Of a DNA stretch of 64,000 bases, positions 57,249-64,000 are shown piece by piece. The stretch covers positions 1 to 64,000 of the forward strand of contig JAADVB010000091.1 in assembly GCA_023334545.1 (NCBI GenBank), written 5' to 3'. The notes beneath the pieces are model-generated. The model did not search any database. It worked only from the letters and a program-made list of their open reading frames with translations, and was not told the DNA's origin. Source of the stretch: Salisapilia sapeloensis (Eukaryota > Oomycota > Peronosporomycetes > Peronosporales > Salisapiliaceae). Both the position numbers and the translations under genes were made by a program. Position 1 is the first letter of the stretch. The number at the start of each line of letters is the position of its first letter.

Positions 57249-59125
57249 TTACGCACCAAGCAACGTGTTACTCTCCTGTACAGGTTGATCGTTACCGTTG
57301 TAGTTGCGGCGATAGAAATGGACAGCAGCAAAGGCACAAACAGCAATGACAGCAGTCACAGCGGCAGCAGATACATACTGCATCGTAGACTGCATTCCCT
57401 TGTCGTCATTCGACTTTGTACCGGCAGACTCTTGTGGAGGAACGGGCGACGCGCATTCTTCATCCGTACGAGGCTTCTTGGCAAAGTCGAAAGCTCGTAG
57501 GAACGTATCCAATTCACAAAGCGCTGTCAAGAGCAAGAGTCGTCAGACACACAAAGATGAAGAGTACTTAGGACGAAACATACTGTCTTGGCATTCCGGA
57601 ACGAGTAGTGGCTTCCCCAAGAAGATCATTCGGGCAGCGTGCTTGCCATTCATGAGCTTGTACAGCTCAATGTTGAGCACACCAGCGTACGGCGTCCACT
57701 TTCGATCCCAATGATGGCGGAGACTGGCCGCCAAGAACGGCATGATAGTCGAGTCATGGCCTATATACACTTGTTAATCGTACATTCGCTGCGTACTCTA
57801 GAGCTCATCAAGTACCCATGGTAATGGCCAACTTGGGAGCAGCCTCGCCGTTGGCCATGGCCTCCATCCGTCCTCGGATCTCATTCGCTAGTGGCTGCAT
57901 GCCGATATTGGAGAACCACGAGTCGTTATAAAGTAGCTGCATGCTCTCCCTCCACTCCGCTTCTTCGATGAGCGACTGGAAGAGAGAGTCATCGACTTGT
58001 CCAGGCAGCGGCAGACCATTGCAACGCGAGACACTAAGGCATTCGAGCATAGTGCCCCACTCAAAGTTCCCAGCACCCTTTTCAAACTTATTCTGCATGT
58101 CAAGCACTTCTTTCGAGTGAATATGGGCTTGGAAGTCATCGGAGCTTTTCGCTACGCCACCAATGTATGGAAGGATGGGGCAGATATTTCCATTGGCATT
58201 GATATGGTCCGTCGCGTAGTCGGCAACATGCCAAGTGAGTTTGTCGTCGAGACTTCGAGAGAGACTGGAGCCATCGGGAGGAAAGAAGCCGTCCATGAGC
58301 GCATGGCCGGAGCCGACAGTACGCTCCTCGTCATCGCTACAAGCAGACATTGTCAGTGTATGCAGGAGGAACAAGAGACTGAAGAAAGGTACCTGCGCAA
58401 GTAGATGCTGTCGACAGGAGGCTACGAACAATGAACAGTAAGTGCATGCAGCCTACCAGATACGCTAGAGAAGCTACCGATTCATCGGAGAAGAGCTTGA
58501 GAGGTCCTTCGCCGATGTACGCCTTCCTCAGGTGTCTAGTACCAACATTAGCGAAACGGAAGAGACTCGTATCTCTAGAAGAGCGTACTCTCCATTTCGA
58601 AGATGCTGTTGTCGGCCGATGTCGAGTAGTCCACCGACGATACAATCACCGTTCAAGATGTTCTCTCCATCCAGATACGACTTCTTGTACAGCCTTCCAA
58701 ATCCTTTCTCCGAGGTATTCCCGATATCTTGAGACTAGACGAACCCACTTTGTTACTCTACGCATCTTTTCATACTATATCGAGACCTACCGAGACGGAG
58801 CTTGTACTACAGTTCCACGTTGCCAGCATCGGATTCGTATTCGAGTCCCAGCAACGTAGCTTTGTAAACGGAGCTCGAGCCCCGTGCCTAGCAATCAGCT
58901 ACGAAAGTATCGACTTAAGGTATGTACGTATCGACTTCTATCATATCGTCGAACCTGCACTTGCTCGAGGCTCTCGACCCTTTGCTCCTGATCCGGTGTC
59001 AACGGGGTAATCGCTTTATCCGCGATGCCTTCCAAATCATTACAGTAGGCATGCGGCTGCCATCCGTCGTACCTCGAGGCCGTCGCCGTGGCTATGAAGA
59101 CAGTCGAAAGCGCCCAGACTCGCAT
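57249..59125 (-). CDS. Histidine acid phosphatase, lysosomal type, membrane-anchored
   Basis: Eight exons (58955-59125, 58791-58898, 58589-58734, 58478-58535, 58393-58421, 57816-58336, 57584-57760, 57249-57523) give 494 residues. A signal peptide (about 1-17) is followed by the catalytic RHGARAP (H62), the region HLRKAYIGEG, YLRSDDEERT and the proton donor GHDST (about H346-D347). Near the C-terminus is one membrane span (about 453-474) and a short tail ending QESNTLLGA, an acidic dileucine signal (ExxxLL). The layout is that of lysosomal acid phosphatase. Introns are 51-60 nt, and one exon is only 29 nt. All joins keep frame. Confidence 0.9.
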
Positions 59126-59262
59126 CTTTTCAAATGACCTCGAGGGAGATTCGTCCGTCGATCTTGAGACGTCGCAACCGTTTCATCCTCCTACGTCCTC
59201 TTTTTCCATCCAACCTGATAACTCAATGTGTCCACCGTTCACATGTTCCGCTTACTCTATGC

Positions 59263-61809
59263 CTACTCTTCTCCGGCCTGACTCTTCTCCACAAGCTCTC
59301 GTTTCACTCGCTTCTCCTCGTCAAACACATCGACGCCCAACAGATCTTCAATGTGCTGACGCACTTGCAACGCCTTCTTCCAGTCGCCAGTTTCCTCCAC
59401 ACCGATGAGTGCTGCCTTGTACATGGAGATGACACGTACCCACTTCCCAGGGTTCTTTCGTCCAACGTCTTCAATCAACTCGTTCGTCTCTTTATCGACG
59501 TGCATCGCTTCAAAGCGCTCCATCACGTCCATGATCAGCGTGACATCCTTTCGTTGTCTACACAGATGCATCATCCGGTAGGCAATACCGAGTTGTAAGA
59601 ACAAACCATCACGTCTGATGACTCCCATGATCTCCGTGGCAAACGCACTGTCGTGTTGAGTGAGTGCGACTTCAAAGAACTTAAAGATAGCCTTGGGCGT
59701 AAAGGATTGACTCCCATGATCACGATACAATCGCTTGACATCACCGTACGCATTCTCATTCGCATAAGCGAACAAGAGTTCAGTATAGAAATTCGACTCG
59801 CCAAATGTGTGCGACTGCTTGCTTCGCGTGGCGTCTGCATCCGCTTCGATCATCCGAAGACGTTCCATTCGATTTCGAGCACTCGCTGCACAACGCACGA
59901 GCGACGAGTAGCTAGAGTATGGGAGTATATAGGACGTTGAAGTATTTTGTCGAGCCTTCTCGTACATTTCTAGCAGCAGCATCTGGTCATCCTTGCCTCC
60001 CTTCTCCAGCATTGGGTACAAGTTCCCGACCATGCACAACGTCATGTCTAGTCCACTGTCCTGCATGTGACGCATAACCTTGGCGGCATCCCTTGTCCTG
60101 AAGTTCACGCCCTTCTTGTGTGCTTGGCGCATACCCAACGCAATGTGTTCATGCGGCCAATTTCGGAGCTCCCATCCGTATTTTTGCATTTCGTCAATGA
60201 TCTTCAGCGCTTTCTCCAACTCACCGTTCTTCACTTCGGCCTTTAAGAGCTCCGTGACGATATCACGGATCTGCACGACACTAAGTCGATTACGAATCTT
60301 ACTCTTCGACTTTTTGTCCTTGTCCTTGTTCGCGTTCAAGTCCTTGAGCGTTTCAATAGCGTAGTCGTAGAGAGCGTACAAGCCGTCGATGTCGCCGAGC
60401 GTACTGAAGCGGCTGGTGGCGAGGTTGATACGGAAGCTCGTGTCGCCATTAGTCATCATCCCCTTGGTCACTTGAGCGACCATCTCATTGTGCTCGTAGG
60501 ATTCACCGTAGAGACTTTCGACAATAGACAACGCATGTCGATACTGTTCCGCTCCGTCTAAGAACAGCGGCACGAGCTTGGCCACCTGGTCATGTTGGCC
60601 CGTCCGGTACAACGTCCGAACGACATTACGTGACAGACGAGGGTGGACGAAGAGCTCTCCGTCCGTCTGCTTCATGCTGTTAAAGCGCTCTACAAGCTGC
60701 TCGTTGACAATGGCCATGGCGCCATCCAGATCGTCCATGGCTAGTCGTTTATCCAGCTCGCTGTTCGTCATATTTGTCATTCTATTTTGTTGGTCAGTGA
60801 CCGACTCGTCGAAGAGGTAGTCCGGCAGGACGTCCTGGTTCGCATCTATCAAGCGCCGCGTGTTGCGATTAAACGGAACGTTGCGAGCCTTCATGTCAGC
60901 CAACTCCTCTGCGATCCCATCTCTCTGACCTAAGAACTCTAGCGTCTCGATCACAGCATTCGACGCTTTCGTCTCCAGTTGCAATTCGAAGCGCTTACGG
61001 TTTTCTAGGATGGCTGCTGCTTGGTCCTTACAGTCATTGTCTCGACACACACGTAAGAGAGCAATTAGAGTGCCACCAGTGAGACGCATACTGGAGTTTG
61101 TGTAGAAAGCAAACGCACGATCAGGTTCTCCAGCCTTGCCCATGGCAAAGAGGACACGGTCGATGGTTGTTTCATGCCAGTAGCCTACTTGCGGATCGGC
61201 ATCGTCAAACAGCTCTCTCGCAATGTCCAAACGACCTCCTTCGACCATGTAAAGCATCATGTAGGACATGATTTCAGTCGGTCGATCTGAGAGTAGTTCC
61301 AGAGCCTCCTTGTACCTCTCATACGCTTCGTCTAATCGACCTTCCATGAGCAGACCGACGATGTGGAAGCGATGGGTGAGTTCCAAGTCGTCGTTGGCTT
61401 TGTTCTTCTTGAGAAAGTCGTATACTTGGAGCATATCCTTGGGTCTCTTGTGGTTATAAAGCGAGCGAAAGTAGTCGGCGTACATGGTCATCGATATCGG
61501 AGCGTCTCGAGCAGCCATGGCCTTCACAACAGAGACCATACCATCCATCAAGTGCACTTTCTCAGACGCATTGAATAGATCTACTAGTTCATCGGCATCC
61601 GTTCCTGATTGCTCCGTAGTCTCATCGATATACTTTGTCAGCTCTCGACGGACTTGCTTCAGCTTCTTCACGCCAACCTCTTTCTTCATGTTGGACGTTC
61701 GACCTTGCAAGAACCATTCTCGATCTATACCGGCAATGGACTGAAAGTTCCTTGTCTCGACAGACCATTTCGGCAGCCGTCGTGCAGCGAGGCGGCCCAC
61801 TCTCCACAT
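59263..61809 (-). CDS. Large PPR-like repeat protein, mitochondrial
   Basis: Intronless, 848 residues from the ATG at 61809. The first 28 residues (MWRVGRLAARRLPKWSVETRN) look like a mitochondrial leader. The rest is helical, with pentatricopeptide-like units, for example TEIMSYMMLYMVEGGRLDIARELFDDA and DRAFAFYTNSSMRLTGGTLIALLRVC. The repeats are diverged, and I count fewer than 15 reasonable ones. PPR proteins bind organellar RNA, so a role in mitochondrial RNA processing or translation is likely. The frame is open to 62244, but the upstream part overlaps a gene on the other strand and lacks similarity. Confidence 0.78.
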   Translation of the reverse strand: MWRVGRLAARRLPKWSVETRNFQSIAGIDREWFLQGRTSNMKKEVGVKKLKQVRRELTKYIDETTEQSGTDADELVDLFNASEKVHLMDGMVSVVKAMAARDAPISMTMYADYFRSLYNHKRPKDMLQVYDFLKKNKANDDLELTHRFHIVGLLMEGRLDEAYERYKEALELLSDRPTEIMSYMMLYMVEGGRLDIARELFDDADPQVGYWHETTIDRVLFAMGKAGEPDRAFAFYTNSSMRLTGGTLIALLRVCRDNDCKDQAAAILENRKRFELQLETKASNAVIETLEFLGQRDGIAEELADMKARNVPFNRNTRRLIDANQDVLPDYLFDESVTDQQNRMTNMTNSELDKRLAMDDLDGAMAIVNEQLVERFNSMKQTDGELFVHPRLSRNVVRTLYRTGQHDQVAKLVPLFLDGAEQYRHALSIVESLYGESYEHNEMVAQVTKGMMTNGDTSFRINLATSRFSTLGDIDGLYALYDYAIETLKDLNANKDKDKKSKSKIRNRLSVVQIRDIVTELLKAEVKNGELEKALKIIDEMQKYGWELRNWPHEHIALGMRQAHKKGVNFRTRDAAKVMRHMQDSGLDMTLCMVGNLYPMLEKGGKDDQMLLLEMYEKARQNTSTSYILPYSSYSSLVRCAASARNRMERLRMIEADADATRSKQSHTFGESNFYTELLFAYANENAYGDVKRLYRDHGSQSFTPKAIFKFFEVALTQHDSAFATEIMGVIRRDGLFLQLGIAYRMMHLCRQRKDVTLIMDVMERFEAMHVDKETNELIEDVGRKNPGKWVRVISMYKAALIGVEETGDWKKALQVRQHIEDLLGVDVFDEEKRVKRELVEKSQAGEE

Positions 61810-61939
61810 GTCCACGAGCTTTGCGCTTTGGTTGTCAGCGGTCCAATTGTCTCTTTTAAATAGAATCGTTGATACTTTCAATAGGATACTAATAAATCGG
61901 AGCAGTGGGTTACTTCGATCTTTAAAGGTCGCGTCGAGC
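61810..61939. promoter_or_regulatory. 130-bp bidirectional promoter
   Basis: The PPR-like gene (-) and the RIIa-domain gene (+) start 130 bp apart. The stretch is AT-rich (ttttaaatag, taaatcgg). No named motif. Confidence 0.45.
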
Positions 61940-62241
61940 ATGGAAGAGTACGATGAGGAGAAGCTACATGTGCTTACAGCTGACCAGCTCGCAGCCCTCG
62001 ATGAAGCAAAGGTCTCTTTCCGAGCACAAGTATCCTGTATGTGATAATCATGCGAAAGTAGGTGAACATCCGGATTGACAATGAACAATACTTGCGCGAC
62101 CATCCGGACGTGACCAAAGTCACTCGAGCGCTGCTGCGTGGCATCTTGCGTGACCAGCCTCGAGATCCGACCTTGTATGCCTACCGGTTCTTTGCTCGGT
62201 CGAAAGCAAGCCTTCGTAGCGACCTCGACTCCAAAAGCTAG
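61940..62241 (+). CDS. Small RIIa-domain protein, RIIAD1-like
   Basis: Two exons (61940-62029, 62062-62241) separated by a 32-nt intron give 89 residues. The second exon carries YLRDHPDVTKVTRALLRGIL followed by RDQPRDPTLYAYRFFA, which matches the dimerisation-docking (RIIa) fold with the pattern of RIIAD1 and of axonemal R2D2 proteins. Such domains bind amphipathic helices of AKAP or radial-spoke partners, so a flagellar or PKA-scaffold role is likely. Reading through the intron meets a stop at once, so splicing is required. The gene is too small to stand out in a frame scan. It is convergent with CK2 alpha, 73 bp apart. Confidence 0.75.
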
Positions 62242-62314
62242 CAACTATTTTATCATACAAATGAAAACGTACGAGGCTGTGCCTGAATGCAAAATCATGC
62301 CGAGTCTTGTTGAT

Positions 62315-63502
62315 TTAAGCACTAGAGTCCGAGACACTGGTGATCTCTTCCGCATGATGCGTCTTTTGCTCATGGGCTTCACGCACTGGTTTGAAGTAAG
62401 GGTGCTGCATCGCCTCCTTCGCCGTCAATCGTTCCTGATGGTCGTACCGGAGCAGACCGTCCAAAAAGTCAAGCGCTTCCGTCGATATCAAGTGCTTGTT
62501 CTCTTGCGTAATGAACTTTTCCCACGGCTTCTTCGCGTGGTTGCCCAAGATGCCGTCATACTGTGGATCCAGCTCTAAATCGTACGTCGCCAAGTAGTCA
62601 TACAACTCGTCCGTGCCCTTCACCTTGGCGATCTTGACGAGCTGGTCACAGTTGTCATGGCCGTGGAACATGGGCTCCTTGCGGAAGATCATGGCCGCGA
62701 ACATGCACCCGAGACTCCACATGTCCAACGAGTAGTCGTACTCTTGCATGTCCACGAGGAGCTCGGGACCTTTAAAGTACCGACTCGCGACACGGACGTT
62801 GTACTCGCGACCGGGGTGGTAGAACTCGGCAAGACCCCAGTCGATCAGTCGAAGCTGGCGCTTCTCATGGTCGATCATGATGTTATGGGGCTTGACGTCC
62901 CGGTGCATGATGCCGTTTGCGTGTGAGTAGTCCAAGGCCTTGAGCAGTTCGTAAATGTAGTACCGGATGTCATAGTCCGTGAGCGTCGGATACAAGGTTT
63001 TAAAGTCCGTGTTGTTCACGTGCTCAAAGACGAGGCTGGGCGTCTTGGACTGCGGGTCACGCACAACGTCCAGGAGTTGGACGATGTTGACACCGCCCGA
63101 GAGATTCTGCAAGATCTTGATTTCACTATTGTGCAACACATGAGTACAAGTCGGAAGAAAAGATGGTATCTATCGTACCGTTTGATCTTCTTCTTCTTCA
63201 CTGGCTTGAGGATCTTAATGACGCATTTGCTGTTGTTCATGACGTTGTACCCTTCAAAGACCTCACTGTACTTGCCTCGACCGATCTTCCGAACGACTTC
63301 ATAATTGTCCTGTTCACTACGTTCGTCGAGAGGATCACGTCAGTATTTTTTATCTCTTAAAGCCTATTTTCTTGACTGTATAAGAAATAAAGATATAGGA
63401 GTCGAGTACGCACCCCCACGTGACGGACAGGGTTTCGTAATCCCAGTACTCGCGCGGACGCGTCTCGTTCACGTCGCAGTAGACCCTCGCCCGACTGCTC
63501 AT
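62315..63502 (-). CDS. CSNK2A: Casein kinase II catalytic subunit alpha
   Basis: Three exons (63414-63502, 63179-63316, 62315-63125; introns 97 and 53 nt) give 345 residues. Signature features: [23 protein letters not shown], glycine loop [11 protein letters not shown], lysine-rich [12 protein letters not shown], catalytic HRDVKPHN and the DWG in [12 protein letters not shown] that replaces DFG and is specific to CK2. CK2 is an acidophilic, constitutively active Ser/Thr kinase. The C-terminal tail is short. It is tail-to-tail with the RIIa gene. Confidence 0.98.
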
Positions 63503-63891
63503 GGCTCTAGATGTAACTCGTGTAGCTCGTGGGAGTATGCTGGACCGACACAGCACTCCTACTCTCAGCGTCTTGTCCGCTGCCTGCTCCTAGTCGCCGT
63601 TTCTGGTTTTCTTTCCCTCCGAGCGCACTCCATCCAAGATTTAGGTCGCGCGAAGGTTTCCTTGAAGCAACCTTCGCGTAACGTAGGATTCCGAGTTGAG
63701 GTACAAGCGGTGCTTGCTGATGGATCCATGATAGACAAGTGCTACACGTGTCGATCACAGAGCTAGGTACGCAAACCGTATTCTTTTCTGGTAAGAAATA
63801 GACGGAAGACATCACCTCGTAGAAATAAGACAAAAATACAGTGTATAAAATCATGCTCATTCAAAGTGAATCTTCAAAAAGGCAAAAAGTT
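63503..63891. other. 0.39 kb spacer between CK2 alpha and tRNA-Ala
   Basis: Short overlapping frames on both strands without domains. It should contain the CK2 alpha promoter and leader. An imperfect inverted repeat cgcgaaggtttccttgaagcaaccttcgcg lies near 63648-63678 (cgcgaaggtt / aaccttcgcg, 10-bp arms). Confidence 0.55.
63648..63678. repeat. Inverted repeat with 10-bp arms
   Basis: The arms cgcgaaggtt and aaccttcgcg are exact reverse complements around a loop of about 11 nt. It lies upstream of CK2 alpha and could be a regulatory hairpin or a dimer site; function unknown. Positions are accurate to about 1-2 bases. Confidence 0.7.
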
Positions 63892-63964
63892 TGGACACTG
63901 GGGGTATCGATCCCCCTACCTCCCGCATGCGAAGCGGGCGCTCTACCATTTGAGCTAAGCGCCC
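63892..63964 (-). tRNA. tRNA-Ala (CGC)
   Basis: Read on the minus strand: acceptor gggcgct pairs with agtgtcc (two wobbles), the D arm contains agctcaaatggtagagc, the anticodon loop ttcgcat carries CGC, the T arm is ggggg/ccccc around atcgata, and the discriminator is A. The length is 73 nt, with no intron. The sequence downstream on the same strand contains ctttttgcctttttgaag, supplying a Pol III stop. Confidence 0.95.
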
Positions 63965-64000
63965 AGGATGTTGGCTTAAGAGGAATTAATAATATACAAA

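Noticed and set aside
59263-62244. Full 993-codon version of the PPR-like gene
   Set aside because: The part beyond 61809 overlaps the divergent RIIa gene and shows no targeting or repeat signal; the leader at 61809 is convincing.

Overview
This window is compact nuclear DNA of a flagellated protist, most probably an oomycete. The gene content is eukaryotic: tubulin, kinesin, exocyst, proteasome, SPO11 and spliced genes. Introns are very short (about 32-150 nt, most 50-65), and genes lie on both strands, often separated by only 30-150 bp. A plant-type vacuolar sorting receptor, a BK-like potassium channel, a biosynthetic threonine deaminase and probable axonemal proteins fit a zoospore-forming stramenopile. 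The dense short introns resemble a white-rust (Albugo-like) genome more than Phytophthora, but the species is an inference. Exon joins were worked out by hand from GT-AG sites, frame and family similarity; all full joins given are multiples of three.

Layout. 0-5 kb: a tRNA-Ala/tRNA-His pair, a kinesin-4 motor and AMMECR1 (-). 5-9 kb: presenilin (+) facing SPO11 (-). 9-15.6 kb: a secreted PAN-like protein (-), VAMP7-like SNARE (+), proteasome alpha-3 (-), an eIF4B-like RRM protein (-), RPF2 (+) and phosphoserine phosphatase (-). After a 2.9 kb gap, 18.4-27.6 kb holds a cyclic-nucleotide phosphodiesterase (-), a Sec5-like exocyst gene that looks cut short (+), a vacuolar sorting receptor (+), threonine deaminase (-) and a WW-AIM24 fusion (-). 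29.8-35.3 kb: beta-tubulin (+), an STPG/SHIPPO-type protein (+), a SOSS-B/NABP OB-fold protein (-) and an unknown protein with a weak EF-hand (+). After a 2.4 kb gap, 37.7-44.5 kb: a DYRK kinase, RPS12 (-), a HAT/TPR-repeat protein, a dynamin-related GTPase and a HIG1-domain protein (-). 45.9-52 kb: an unusual FAD/NADPH oxidoreductase, a HIT protein, an STE20/GCK kinase (-) and HAT1. 52.5-64 kb: a BK-like channel, a BMT5-like methyltransferase (-), a histidine acid phosphatase (-), a PPR-like protein (-), a tiny RIIa-domain protein (+), CK2 alpha (-) and a closing tRNA-Ala(CGC) (-).

How they fit together. This is ordinary chromosomal housekeeping sequence. One theme is endolysosomal traffic: a receptor with a YMPM tail, an acid phosphatase with an ExxxLL tail, a VAMP7 SNARE, a dynamin-related GTPase and a Sec5 relative. 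A second is flagella and microtubules (beta-tubulin, kinesin, STPG-like, RIIa). A third is mitochondria (WW-AIM24, HIG1, PPR, HAT-repeat and oxidoreductase proteins). I see no CRISPR array, prophage or transposon. The most unusual items are the domain fusions, the shortened Sec5 gene, introns of 32-36 nt and a GC-AG intron beside a 19-nt exon in SPO11.
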